A stretch of DNA of 61,133 nucleotides. Source: an uncultured Christensenella sp. (GTDB lineage Bacteria > Bacillota > Clostridia > Christensenellales > Pumilibacteraceae). Positions within the stretch are counted from its first letter, which is position 1. The number at the start of each line of letters is the position of its first letter. Location of the stretch: positions 1 to 61,133 of the forward strand of contig CATLGX010000004.1 in NCBI GenBank assembly GCA_949948785.1, written 5' to 3'. Positions 27,502 to 37,703 of this stretch are shown here, one piece after another. The notes beneath the pieces were generated by a model. It searched no databases, was not told the origin of the DNA, and saw only the letters and a list, made by a program, of their open reading frames with translations. The position numbers and the translations under genes were made by a program.

Positions 27502-29448
27502 ATGAGGAAACGTTTTATGAAGTCGGTCGTTACGGCTGTCGCGCTGTGTCTCGCGCTGTTCGGATTTGCCGCGTGTTCCGACGATGCCGAAGAAAAGAAC
27601 GACGGAAAGTTTCAGGCGGTCGATGCGTCTACGGTTCAAATTCAGGAGCGTGCGTCCGGCATAATGGTGTCTTGGGATGCCGTGCCGACCGCTGGCGGAT
27701 ATCAAATGACCGTTAACGGATTTAAAACAACGGTAACAACGCGGTACGTCAATATTTCGCATCTTTCGGGATTCGATTTGCCCGCAGACGGTAAATTCGA
27801 TTTTACGCTTATCGCGCAAGCGATTGGTTACGACGATTCCGACCCGATAAATTTTACTTACACCGCAAAGGGGGTTACTTTGGACAGCCCGCAAATAAAA
27901 TCGCTCGATAACGGCGTGCTTTCCTGGGACGGCGTTTCAGGCGCATCGGCATACAAGGTTTCGGTCGACGGTAAAAACGTTACCGACGGCGGCGACGGAC
28001 TGTATCATAAGACAAGCCTCGACATAAGCGGGTACACGGCGGGTGCGGCGTTAAAAGTCGAAATCGCCGCGCTGGGAAACAACGACACATATTTTAAACA
28101 GAGTGCAGTCTCCACCGTCGGAATCAACGCCGCGCATACCAAACTCATGCTGTTGCCCGTCGAGGGGTATGAGGTAAACGACGGCGTGATAACGTGGATG
28201 CCCGTGGGCGGCGCGTCGGCGTATCGTGTGGTCGACCTCAATATGACGGTCGCAAAGACAATCAAAGCCAACGACACATTAAGATACGACATGGTGGGAA
28301 GCAATCTGATATTGGGCGTTTTCCCCGTATCTTCCGACAAGGCGATAGCCGATGCGGAAATATCGCCGATGAAAATCGACTATCTCGACGGCAAAGGCAC
28401 GGCGGAATCGCCTTATCTCGTGCGCACGCCGTTCGACCTCCGCGCAGTAGACTATTACGAGTTTATGTACGAGTACGAACTTTCGGGAGGCAAGACGCCC
28501 GAGCGCAATCGCTACCGCATTGAAAACGATATGAACTTCAACTCGGTGGCCGCTCTCGACAGCGAATCCAATCTTTTTACGCTTTCCCGTCCGTTCTACG
28601 GCTATCTCGACGGCGGACTTAAAAAACTTTCCAACGTTCGCGTGGAATACGACGGCGGATATTGGGCGCTGTTCGATTTTATAGCGGAAGGCGCGACTGT
28701 CAGAGACATAACTTTCGACGGCGCGGAAATAAACAACAAGCTCCAAGACGCGGCTTTTCCGCTCGGCGCGTCGGTTGCGGCGGTAGCCAACAAGAACTAC
28801 GGTACCGTGCGCGGAGTATGGCTCAAAGACGTGCGCTTCACTTCGGTGGGCGGGTCGGTGAGCGGCATTTGCACGTACAACTATGGCACGGTTACAAAAT
28901 GCACCGTGTCGGGCGAGTTTGTGCAAGTCGCGGCAAAGACCCTCGTGCCCGAAGGCGAAATTCTGCTGTACAATCAAGCCTGTTATGAAATGGCGGGCGT
29001 GGCGCTCGAAAATTACGGAACAGTTTCGGACAACACCGTCGACAGGCTGGACATTCGCGGCAGCGAGTGCGATAACGTAACGGAATGGAAGATAGACGAT
29101 TGGGGCAACCGCGTCGCCGCGCTGTCGTACGGCACGCCGTACAACAACGTGCGCTGTGCGGCGGGAATAGTTTCGGTCAACCGTTCGGGCGGCGTAGTCA
29201 GCGGCAACGCTTACGGCACAATCAACCTCATACGCGTCAACGGCGATTATCAAAACCAAGAGTTCGGCGGCATGGTCGCGTACAATGCGAAAGGCGGCAC
29301 CGTCAGTTACGGGGTCAATAAGCTCGGCACGTTCACTTACAGCGCAAGCGGCTCGGCGGGCAGCGCGGTTACTGCGCTCAACGGAAAGTCGACGGATTAC
29401 CGCGGCAAGGTCGTCGGCAAAAACGACGGCAGAGTTTCGTCCATATAA
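27502..29448 (+). CDS. Surface lipoprotein with GLUG-like repeats
   Basis: Signal peptide/lipobox ALFGFAAC; SVSGICTYNYGTVTKCTVSGEF and AAGIVSVNRSGGVVSGNAYGTI. SD gagggga before ATG 27502; promoter TTGACA-17-TAGAAT upstream. Confidence 0.8.
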   Translation: MRKRFMKSVVTAVALCLALFGFAACSDDAEEKNDGKFQAVDASTVQIQERASGIMVSWDAVPTAGGYQMTVNGFKTTVTTRYVNISHLSGFDLPADGKFDFTLIAQAIGYDDSDPINFTYTAKGVTLDSPQIKSLDNGVLSWDGVSGASAYKVSVDGKNVTDGGDGLYHKTSLDISGYTAGAALKVEIAALGNNDTYFKQSAVSTVGINAAHTKLMLLPVEGYEVNDGVITWMPVGGASAYRVVDLNMTVAKTIKANDTLRYDMVGSNLILGVFPVSSDKAIADAEISPMKIDYLDGKGTAESPYLVRTPFDLRAVDYYEFMYEYELSGGKTPERNRYRIENDMNFNSVAALDSESNLFTLSRPFYGYLDGGLKKLSNVRVEYDGGYWALFDFIAEGATVRDITFDGAEINNKLQDAAFPLGASVAAVANKNYGTVRGVWLKDVRFTSVGGSVSGICTYNYGTVTKCTVSGEFVQVAAKTLVPEGEILLYNQACYEMAGVALENYGTVSDNTVDRLDIRGSECDNVTEWKIDDWGNRVAALSYGTPYNNVRCAAGIVSVNRSGGVVSGNAYGTINLIRVNGDYQNQEFGGMVAYNAKGGTVSYGVNKLGTFTYSASGSAGSAVTALNGKSTDYRGKVVGKNDGRVSSI

Positions 29449-29463
29449 GAGGGGGAACGGAAA

Positions 29464-32295
29464 ATGATTGAGAGCACGAATAAAAATATTTACGCAAACC
29501 GCGATAAGCGTATAGCGGTGATTATGGCGATAGTGCTTTTTCTCACCGCGATAGCCGGGCTGTTTATATCGCTCGGCACGGTGCGCGTTACGGCGGAAAC
29601 ACGCGCGGGAAAAGCGAATACGGTAACGCTCCACGTTTACGACACAGGCAAAAAGTACGATACGCTCGGCACGTGGATATGGGTGCGCGGCGGCTCGGGT
29701 AAGCCTACCGAGAACGGCTATCTCGACCCCGACGAGGGTTTTTCCAAGCCTGCGGAAGGGAATACCGCGTATTCGTTCGACAGAGCTTTCTCCGCCGCCG
29801 ATATGGAAAAGTTCAAATCGGGCACGCTTCTCGGACTTCTCGTGTGCACGAACGACCCGTCGGCGTCGGGCGCGACGGTGTGGGGCAATTACAAAAAAGA
29901 AACGGCAGACGTGTTTGTCGACATTTCGGGCGCGATTGACGCTAACAATCACGCGGACGTATATTACGTCAGAGGCGACACGGTGGCTTATACCGATGTG
30001 GAGGCTGCAAAAATGGCTCTCGAAAAAGTGAAGAGCGCGAGATTTACCGCAAAAACCGCAAACTCCGTGGAAGTGGCGTTCAGCTCTACCACCATGCTCA
30101 CTGCCGATACCGTCGGCGAGCTGTATCAAGACGGCAAAAAAGTCGGCGAGACGCGGATAACGCTCCCCGACAGCGCGACGGGCGCGGTTTACGACGCGAG
30201 CGCGGTGTTCGAAAAAATCAATTTCGACTTCGCGGCGAGCTACATGTTTTACATCAAAGGCGTGCCTACGGGTGCGGCGGTTTCCATGAACGCGTTTATA
30301 GACGACGTGGAATTTATCAAAACGTACGAGAACGAGGACACTCAAAGCCTCGATTACGGCGCGTTTTACACGCCTGAGAGCACGCTTTTCCGCGTATGGG
30401 CGCCGTTTGCGACTTCGGTAAAGCTCAATCTTTACGACAACGGTTCGGCGGGCGAAGCGATTTCCGTGTCGCCGTTTAACAAACGCATACCGCAAGGCGG
30501 AAAATGGGGCGGCGTCTGGGAGTTCGAATACAAAAGGGACCTTGCGGGGCTTTATTACACGTTTACTATCGACAACGGCGGAATCATAGTGGAGACCATG
30601 GACTCGTACGCGCGGGCGGCGGGAGCTAACGGACTTCGCGGCATGATACTCGACCTCGATACGACCGACCCCGAGGGTTGGGAAAACGACGATTATCTTT
30701 ATAATCTCGATAGGGCGCGTGCCGACGTTCCCATCGTATGGGAGATTCAGGTAAAAGATTTCTCGTCGTCGCCCGATTCGGGCATGAAGTATAAGGGCAA
30801 GTACCTCGCGTTTACCGAAGAGAATACCACGGTGCCCGGCAAGCCGAACCTCAAAACGGGCTTGGATTATCTTAAAGACCTCGGCATAACGTACGTGCAT
30901 CTCAACCCCGTTTACGACTTCGCGACAATCGACGAAAGCGATATGTCGATAGCCGACGACACCCACGACGCGTTTAACTGGGGCTACGACCCGCAAAACT
31001 ACAATGTGCCCGAGGGGTCGTATTCGACCGACCCGTCGCGCGGCGAAGTGCGCATAAACGAGTTTAAACAAATGGTTATGGCGCTCCATAAGGCGGGCAT
31101 CGGCGTAATAATGGACGTCGTGTACAACCACACTTACGCGACCAACGGTCAGGCGCTCAACGATACGGTGCCCGATTATTACCACCGCACCAACGAGAAC
31201 GGCGGACCTTACGACAACTCGGGCTGCGGAAACAGCACCGCGTCCGAGCGCACCATGATGCGCAAGTACATGGTAGATTCGCTTATATACTGGGCGAAAG
31301 AGTATCACATAGACGGCTTCCGCTTCGACCTTATGGGCGCGCACGATACGCGTACCGTTAACATAATACGCGACGCGCTCGACCAAGAAGTCGGCGAACA
31401 TATTTTGATGTACGGCGAGCCGTGGGCGGGACTTTCCGGCACCGCTCCGTCGTTTACAAAACGCGTAAACGCGACGAGCGCGCAAATCCCCGGCACGGGC
31501 AAATACACATATAACGGCGATAACGGTTACGGCTCCAAGGCGAACAAAATGTTCAACGACGAGCAAGCCGACTGGAACCGCATACTTACCGATTGCCTTA
31601 AAGACAGAGTGGCTATTTTCGACGACAAGGGCAGAAACGGACTGCGCGGCGACGGCAATAAGCTCGATACGGAACGCGGCTGGCTTACCGACAACCTCGG
31701 CGCCATGTCAAACGTTCAGGCGATGATGGAAGGACATACGGGTTCGACAGGCAAGACTCACGTAATGCGCACTGCGTCGCAAAACGTGGCGTATGCCGCG
31801 GCGCACGACAACTACACGCTGTGGGACCAGCTCGTTACGAAACGCGCGGGCGAAGAGACGACGCTCTTTTACGACTATCCCGACGCGGGAAGAATCGCAA
31901 AGTGCAAGTTGGCGGCGAGCGCATACCTTCTGTCGGGCGGCATACCGTTTATGCTTGCGGGCGAGGAAATGGGCAGAACCAAGTACGGCAACCACAACTC
32001 GTATAACTCGCCGTCAAAGGTCAATCAGCTCGTTTGGTCGCGGCAGGAAAATTTCGCCGACTTGCTCAACACGTTTAAACAGCTAATCAAATTGAGACTC
32101 GATAACCGCGAGACATTCTCGTATTTTACAGCGTCGGTACAGGCGGATGCGAGTTATTACGAATTCAGCGGTTCGGGCGACGGCAAGATAGTGTTCCAAA
32201 AGTATATCGTCGGCAACACCAATCTCAGCGGCTGGCTGGATGCGGTTACGAACAAAGGTCATATAACCGACGGGAAGACGACGATTGATTTTTAA
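29464..32295 (+). CDS. Secreted type I pullulanase-like GH13 enzyme
   Basis: Signal peptide; CBM41-like N-terminus; NWGYDPQNYNVPEGSYSTDP, DVVYNHTY, DGFRFDLMGAHD, LMYGEPWAG. Confidence 0.93.
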   Translation: MIESTNKNIYANRDKRIAVIMAIVLFLTAIAGLFISLGTVRVTAETRAGKANTVTLHVYDTGKKYDTLGTWIWVRGGSGKPTENGYLDPDEGFSKPAEGNTAYSFDRAFSAADMEKFKSGTLLGLLVCTNDPSASGATVWGNYKKETADVFVDISGAIDANNHADVYYVRGDTVAYTDVEAAKMALEKVKSARFTAKTANSVEVAFSSTTMLTADTVGELYQDGKKVGETRITLPDSATGAVYDASAVFEKINFDFAASYMFYIKGVPTGAAVSMNAFIDDVEFIKTYENEDTQSLDYGAFYTPESTLFRVWAPFATSVKLNLYDNGSAGEAISVSPFNKRIPQGGKWGGVWEFEYKRDLAGLYYTFTIDNGGIIVETMDSYARAAGANGLRGMILDLDTTDPEGWENDDYLYNLDRARADVPIVWEIQVKDFSSSPDSGMKYKGKYLAFTEENTTVPGKPNLKTGLDYLKDLGITYVHLNPVYDFATIDESDMSIADDTHDAFNWGYDPQNYNVPEGSYSTDPSRGEVRINEFKQMVMALHKAGIGVIMDVVYNHTYATNGQALNDTVPDYYHRTNENGGPYDNSGCGNSTASERTMMRKYMVDSLIYWAKEYHIDGFRFDLMGAHDTRTVNIIRDALDQEVGEHILMYGEPWAGLSGTAPSFTKRVNATSAQIPGTGKYTYNGDNGYGSKANKMFNDEQADWNRILTDCLKDRVAIFDDKGRNGLRGDGNKLDTERGWLTDNLGAMSNVQAMMEGHTGSTGKTHVMRTASQNVAYAAAHDNYTLWDQLVTKRAGEETTLFYDYPDAGRIAKCKLAASAYLLSGGIPFMLAGEEMGRTKYGNHNSYNSPSKVNQLVWSRQENFADLLNTFKQLIKLRLDNRETFSYFTASVQADASYYEFSGSGDGKIVFQKYIVGNTNLSGWLDAVTNKGHITDGKTTIDF

Positions 32296-32319
32296 AGATT
32301 GTTAGTATAACGCAATACT

Positions 32320-32356
32320 CGGCGCGGAATGAAAGTTCCGCGCCGATTTTGTCTTT
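32320..32356 (+). terminator. Intrinsic terminator
   Basis: CGGCGCGGAA-TGAAAG-TTCCGCGCCG followed by ATTTTGTCTTTT. Confidence 0.7.
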
Positions 32357-32459
32357 TACGGTAAAAATATCAAAAGTGTTGCAAAAACGCTTTATTTGTG
32401 GTAAACTAAAAATGTTGCGCGGCGTAACGTATTTTCCGCCGCGCGGCAAAGAGGCGGTT

Positions 32460-34625
32460 ATGAATAAGGTTGAAGAGCCTACCGTGCTTTTCGGAAAATC
32501 CAAATGGATATGGGCGGGCGACCCGGAGCGCAAAAATTCGTATGTTATTTTGAGACGTACGCTTTCGTTCGGTACCGAAAAACCGCCGACGCGCGCGCTG
32601 TGCCGCGCCGCTTGCGATTCCCATTATTATCTGTACGTCAACGGCAACGCCGCCGTATGGTGCGGCGGGCTTAACAGAGGCAAGCAAAGCTATTACGACG
32701 AGTTCGACATATCGGGGCTTTTGACCAAGGGCGAAAACGCGATAGTCGTGTTCTGCGTGCACGACGGCGTAGACGGAAGAGACCTTATCGCGCCCGAGCG
32801 CGCAGGATTCATTTTCGAGTGCAACGACCTCGAAATTTACAGCGACGAGTCGTTTACCGCGTACGAAAACCGCGCGTACAAAACGCCGCCGCAGACAAAC
32901 TGCTGTTATGCGGGAAGCGGAGTGCTTTACGATGCGTCGCTCGAAGGACAAATACAAAACGTGCTCGATTCGTCGTTCAGTTCGTCGCTGTTCACGCCCG
33001 CGACGATAGTAGCCGATTATCCCGATACCGTAATAGGCGCGCTGACGCTTCGTCCGTTGCCGCTCGAAAGGTTTTCGGCGCAACCCGTAATCGCGCGTGC
33101 GAAACGCGCGACCGACCAGTTCGACGGCGATACGTATACGATAGAGCTTCCGCGCGAAATGCGCGTTACGCCGTACTTCGAGGTTACGGGCAACGGGCAG
33201 GAAAAGATAAAAATTCGTACCGACAGAAGCGAGTGCCACGGCACGTTCGGCGAGGAATCCAGCGTATACCGCGGACATACTATTGAATACCACACCAAGC
33301 CGACGGTCAATATTTTCGACTCGCTGCTTCCCATGACGGGCGAAAAAATAATATTTTCAATGCCGCACACCGTGCGCGTATTGAAGCTCGGCTACCGCGA
33401 AATCGGTTACGATACGCAGCCGACGTGCGAGTTTGAAACGGGCAGCCCTATACTCGACGAATTGTTTAATAAATCTCTCAACACGCTTTATGCGTGCATG
33501 GGGTCGACGATTATGGATACGCCCGAGCGCGAACGCACGCTTTGGCTGGGCGACGGCTCCATCGCCGCGCGCGCGCTGTACCTCGCGTACGCGGACGCCG
33601 CGCCGCTTGTTAAAAAGGTAATCGACGACGTTATCGCCGCGCGCGACGGCGACGTGCTTTACAGTTGCGTGCCGGGCAATCTTCCCATAGACATTCCCGC
33701 GCACGGACTTATGGCGTTAGGCGAGTACGGCATTTTCGCACAGTACCGCAATTTCACGACCGACAAAGATTTGCTCCGCCGCGAGTACGGCAAACTGTGC
33801 GATTATCTGATGTTGTGGGAAATGACAGAGCACGGAGTCGCGCTCCGCGAAGGCAACCGGCGGTGGTACGATAACCTTTACAATGTAGACGAACCGCTCG
33901 TCGAAAACGCATTGTACTATTCGGCGTGTAAGTTTTTGTGCGGATTGGGACGTTATGTCGGCGAGCTCGATTACGAAGAGAGTTTTACCGACCGTATGGA
34001 TAATATAGCGGAGTATTTAGAAAGCCGTTGGGACGGGCTCGGTTACACTTCGCGCGACGACGGCTACGACGACCGCGCCAACGCGCTTATCGCGCTTTGC
34101 GGACTTGTGCCGGAGAACAGAAGAGAGGCGGTCGCGCGTCTGTTGTGTTCGACGTACGCGGCGTCGCCTTATCTCGAATGGGCGGTCATCGAAGCGCTTG
34201 ACAAGCTCGGACGCCGCGACCTTGCGATGAACCGTTTTCGCTCGCGGTACGACGCGCTTGCGGACGGCGACGGTACTACGCTCGGCGAGGACTTCAACGG
34301 ATACGGTTCGCACTGTCAGGCGTATCAGTCGGCGGTTATATCGGAACTTATCTGCGTGTTCGGCGGTATCGACGTAAAGGACGGCGCAAGCAAGATAACG
34401 ATAACGCCCGACTTTACCGCTATCGAGGATTTCAAGTGCGCGCTCTCGCTGTGCTCGGGCGAACTCGAAGTGCGATACAAGTATTCGCCTGCGAAAATAG
34501 ATATTATAGTCGATAACGGCACGAATGCAAAAGTGTCGCTCGACATCACGCCGGAACATATCGGACGCAAAACGGAAAGACGGCTTATCACGCTCAATAA
34601 GGGCAAGAACAAATTTACCATTTAG
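32460..34625 (+). CDS. Alpha-L-rhamnosidase-like (GH78-type) glycoside hydrolase
   Basis: SKWIWAGDPERKNSYVILRRT; MDTPERERTLWLGDGSIAARALYLAYAD; C-terminal beta domain. Start inferred. Confidence 0.75.
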   Translation: MNKVEEPTVLFGKSKWIWAGDPERKNSYVILRRTLSFGTEKPPTRALCRAACDSHYYLYVNGNAAVWCGGLNRGKQSYYDEFDISGLLTKGENAIVVFCVHDGVDGRDLIAPERAGFIFECNDLEIYSDESFTAYENRAYKTPPQTNCCYAGSGVLYDASLEGQIQNVLDSSFSSSLFTPATIVADYPDTVIGALTLRPLPLERFSAQPVIARAKRATDQFDGDTYTIELPREMRVTPYFEVTGNGQEKIKIRTDRSECHGTFGEESSVYRGHTIEYHTKPTVNIFDSLLPMTGEKIIFSMPHTVRVLKLGYREIGYDTQPTCEFETGSPILDELFNKSLNTLYACMGSTIMDTPERERTLWLGDGSIAARALYLAYADAAPLVKKVIDDVIAARDGDVLYSCVPGNLPIDIPAHGLMALGEYGIFAQYRNFTTDKDLLRREYGKLCDYLMLWEMTEHGVALREGNRRWYDNLYNVDEPLVENALYYSACKFLCGLGRYVGELDYEESFTDRMDNIAEYLESRWDGLGYTSRDDGYDDRANALIALCGLVPENRREAVARLLCSTYAASPYLEWAVIEALDKLGRRDLAMNRFRSRYDALADGDGTTLGEDFNGYGSHCQAYQSAVISELICVFGGIDVKDGASKITITPDFTAIEDFKCALSLCSGELEVRYKYSPAKIDIIVDNGTNAKVSLDITPEHIGRKTERRLITLNKGKNKFTI

Positions 34626-34694
34626 CGTTGACTTCGCGCCGCGCTATGGCGCGCGGTCGAGCGACGACAAAACGACAAAACGGGAAAAACAATC

Positions 34695-35522
34695 ATGGCA
34701 AAAACGATAGCAATAGCCAACCAAAAGGGCGGCGTAGGCAAGACGACCACATGCGTCAATCTCGCGGCGTTCTTCGCAGCGTTCGGCAAGCGTGTGCTTA
34801 TAATAGACAACGACCCGCAAGGCAACGCGTCGAGCGGATTCGGCATTGAAAAACATAAGGTAAAGAAATCCGTGTACAGCCTGATTGTCGGCGATTGCAC
34901 GGCAAAAGAGGCGATTGTGCCGACGTGCGTCGACGGCTTGGATATTATCCCGTCAAACATCGACCTTGCCGGCGCGGAAATAGAGCTTGTCGGTATAGAA
35001 AACCGCGAAAATTCGTTGAAGCGCGCAATCGCGCCCGTTAAAAACGACTACGATTACATATTTATCGACTGTCCGCCGTTTATAGGGTTGTTGACGCTCA
35101 ATGCACTGACCGCCGCGGATTCCATACTAATTCCCATGCAGGGCGAATACTTCGCGCTCGAAGGTTTGAGTCAGCTTATGAATACAATCAAACTGACTAA
35201 AAAGATTCTCAATCCGACGCTCGAAATCGAGGGCGTCGTCGTAACGATGTTCAATTCGCGCACAAACCTCGTCAACTCGGTTGCGGAAGAAATATCGCGG
35301 TACTTCGGCAAGAAGGCGTTTTCGACGCGTATTCCGAGAAGCGTAAGGCTTGCGGAAGCCCCGTCGTTCGGTTTGCCGATAACGCAGTTCGACCCCACGT
35401 CGACGGGAGGTATCGCTTATAAAAACCTCGCCGAGGAAATGCTCAATCGCAACCGCGACGCGTTTACGCCCATAAAAAATCTGTCGTCGCTCAAAAAAAC
35501 AAAGTCGCAGAATCGAGACTGA
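34695..35522 (+). CDS. ParA/Soj-family ATPase
   Basis: MAKTIAIANQKGGVGKTTTCVNLAAFFAAFGKRVLIIDNDPQGNASSGFG; DCPPFIGLLTLNALTAAD. Confidence 0.93.
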   Translation: MAKTIAIANQKGGVGKTTTCVNLAAFFAAFGKRVLIIDNDPQGNASSGFGIEKHKVKKSVYSLIVGDCTAKEAIVPTCVDGLDIIPSNIDLAGAEIELVGIENRENSLKRAIAPVKNDYDYIFIDCPPFIGLLTLNALTAADSILIPMQGEYFALEGLSQLMNTIKLTKKILNPTLEIEGVVVTMFNSRTNLVNSVAEEISRYFGKKAFSTRIPRSVRLAEAPSFGLPITQFDPTSTGGIAYKNLAEEMLNRNRDAFTPIKNLSSLKKTKSQNRD

Positions 35523-35538
35523 ATTCGAGACGGAATAA

Positions 35539-35955
35539 ATGATTAAGTATTCGCATAAAGTACAATACTACGAGACCGATAAAATGGGCGTTACCCATCA
35601 CTCCAATTATATCCGCTGGATGGAAGAAGCTCGCGTCGACCTTTTGGACAGAATAGGTCTGCCGTTTTCGGAAATGGAAAAACAGGGCATAGTGTCGCCC
35701 GTTGTCAGTATCGAAGCCAAGTACAAGCGCCCGACGACGTTCGAGGACGTAATCGAAATCGAAACGAGAGTGGAGTGCTATAACGGTATACGTCTCGTGT
35801 TTGCTTACGCGATGCGCAACGCCGCAACGGGAGATATAGTGGTCGAGGCGCGTTCGACGCAATGCTTTTTGTGCGGCGGCAAACCGATAGCGTTGAACCG
35901 TACGTTTCCCGACATTGACGGCGCGTTTAAATCCGCGATTGATAAATTGAAATAA
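35539..35955 (+). CDS. YbgC/4HBT-type acyl-CoA thioesterase
   Basis: VQYYETDKMGVTHHSNYIRWMEEARVDLLDRIG. Confidence 0.92.
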   Translation: MIKYSHKVQYYETDKMGVTHHSNYIRWMEEARVDLLDRIGLPFSEMEKQGIVSPVVSIEAKYKRPTTFEDVIEIETRVECYNGIRLVFAYAMRNAATGDIVVEARSTQCFLCGGKPIALNRTFPDIDGAFKSAIDKLK

Positions 35956-36069
35956 GCGATTGTTATCGGACGGCATAAGAATTTCGTCGCAAACTATTTT
36001 CGAAAAACGCTTGATTTAACATAAAGAATATGTTATTATGCATATATTAAAACATGGAGGTAAACAAAG

Positions 36070-36303
36070 GTGTCTATCGTCAGCAGTTTCAAGAGCTTGC
36101 CGCGTTTGGTGCAGATAATCCTTCTGTTGATTCCCGGTGTAAACTGGATAACGGAAATCTGCGTTCGCGTATCGGCGGCTTTGCACGGTAAGGGTATAGA
36201 GCAAGTCATAATCCTTATTCTTGCTATTCTTCCTACCGGCGTCATCCTCGGCTGGGTCGACCTTATCTGGTGCTTGGTTTTCAAGCGTCTGATTTTGACC
36301 TAA
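36070..36303 (+). CDS. Small hydrophobic membrane protein
   Basis: GTG start with SD ggaggt; two predicted TM segments; promoter TTGATT-17-TATTAT upstream, terminator downstream. Confidence 0.75.
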   Translation: MSIVSSFKSLPRLVQIILLLIPGVNWITEICVRVSAALHGKGIEQVIILILAILPTGVILGWVDLIWCLVFKRLILT

Positions 36304-36315
36304 TTACCAACGCTG

Positions 36316-36347
36316 AAAAACGCCCGACTTTGCGTCGGGCGTTTTTG
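36316..36347 (+). terminator. Intrinsic terminator
   Basis: aaaaacgcccgactttgcgtcgggcgttttt. Confidence 0.85.
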
Positions 36348-36483
36348 CATTGGTAAATTTTGTAAGCGTCGGTTCCGCATGCCGAATATCGGGCTGTTGT
36401 ATTTTTCACATTGCTTACATACGGCGTACATTGACAACGGCGGCGGAATATGGTATAATATATTTAACTTCGGAGAGTGCGAT

Positions 36484-36993
36484 ATGACGGGAGAAAAAAA
36501 GGCTGCGGCGACCAAGTATCACAGAAAGGCGCTGATGACGGCGGCGGACAGGCTGCTTGTCGAGTACGGTTACGACGGCATGAATATGAACATGCTCGCA
36601 AAGGAAGCCGACTATTCGAAAGCAACGGTTTACGTTTACTTCCGAAGCAAGGACGAGCTTGTGTGCGCTCTGTGCATAGAGCGGCTTCGGCTTTTGCGGC
36701 GCGAAATCGCGCTCGTGCTTAAAAGCGATTTCGATATCAACGGCAAGCTGAAAGAAATAGGCAGCGTCTTAAAAGAGTTTGCCGACGATGACGCAGTGTA
36801 CTTCGATTACGTTACGATGCGCGCGTTTCAAGTCGGAGACGCGCCGACGGGAACAGAGGAACTTCGCGCGCTTGTCCGCGATATTTTCTCGGATATGCTT
36901 GTTTTGACGGATGCGGACGATTTGCTTTCCATGTGGTACTCTTTTTACGGCAGAATAAAGACCTCGGCGCTCGCCCGATTTGTTAAGGAGTAA
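36484..36993 (+). CDS. TetR-family transcriptional regulator
   Basis: HTH ALMTAADRLLVEYGYDGMNMNMLAKEADYSKATVYVYFRSKDELVCAL; promoter TTGACA-17-TATAAT upstream. Confidence 0.9.
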   Translation: MTGEKKAAATKYHRKALMTAADRLLVEYGYDGMNMNMLAKEADYSKATVYVYFRSKDELVCALCIERLRLLRREIALVLKSDFDINGKLKEIGSVLKEFADDDAVYFDYVTMRAFQVGDAPTGTEELRALVRDIFSDMLVLTDADDLLSMWYSFYGRIKTSALARFVKE

Positions 36994-36996
36994 AAA

Positions 36997-37698
36997 ATGA
37001 GCCTTATCGAATTTAAAAACGTCAGCAAAATTTACAGACTCGGCGAGGTGGAAATCCCCGCGCTCGACGGCGTGGACTTCGCGATAGAAGAGGGCGAGTT
37101 TGTGGTAGTGCTCGGCGCGTCGGGCGCAGGCAAGTCGACTATACTCAATATACTCGGCGGCATGGACACGGCGACGGGCGGCGAGGTAAACGTCGCGGGC
37201 GACGATATAACAAAGTACAATGCCAAGCAGATGACGCTTTATCGCCGCGAAAAGGTGGGGTTCGTCTTTCAGTTTTACAATCTCATTACCAACCTCAACG
37301 CGCTCGAAAACGTCGAGTTTGCCGCGTCGGTTACGCAGAACCATCTCGACCCCGCAAAGACGCTGGATGACGTGGGGCTTTCGGAGCGCGCCAAAAATTT
37401 TCCGAGCCAGCTTTCGGGCGGAGAACAGCAGCGCGTGGCGATAGCGCGCGCGATTGCGAAAAACCCGTTGCTTCTCTTGTGCGACGAACCGACGGGCGCG
37501 CTCGACTACAAGACGGGCAAAATGGTGCTCAAACTTCTCGAAAACGTCAATGCGGAATACAAGAAAACAGTGGTGCTGATAACGCACAACAGCGCAATCG
37601 CGCCCATGGCGGACAAAGTGATTCACGTCAAGAGCGGTAAAGTCGAGGCGATTGACATAAACGAAAACAGAATGTCTGTCGACTCAATAGAATGGTAG
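36997..37698 (+). CDS. ABC transporter ATP-binding protein (LolD/MacB-like)
   Basis: Walker [41 protein letters not shown]. Confidence 0.95.
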   Translation: MSLIEFKNVSKIYRLGEVEIPALDGVDFAIEEGEFVVVLGASGAGKSTILNILGGMDTATGGEVNVAGDDITKYNAKQMTLYRREKVGFVFQFYNLITNLNALENVEFAASVTQNHLDPAKTLDDVGLSERAKNFPSQLSGGEQQRVAIARAIAKNPLLLLCDEPTGALDYKTGKMVLKLLENVNAEYKKTVVLITHNSAIAPMADKVIHVKSGKVEAIDINENRMSVDSIEW

Positions 37699-37703
37699 GC
37701 GGA

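Noticed and set aside
28279-31566. 1095-aa minus ORF
   Set aside because: Antisense to the lipoprotein and the clearly functional pullulanase; composition is a mirror of GC-periodic codons.
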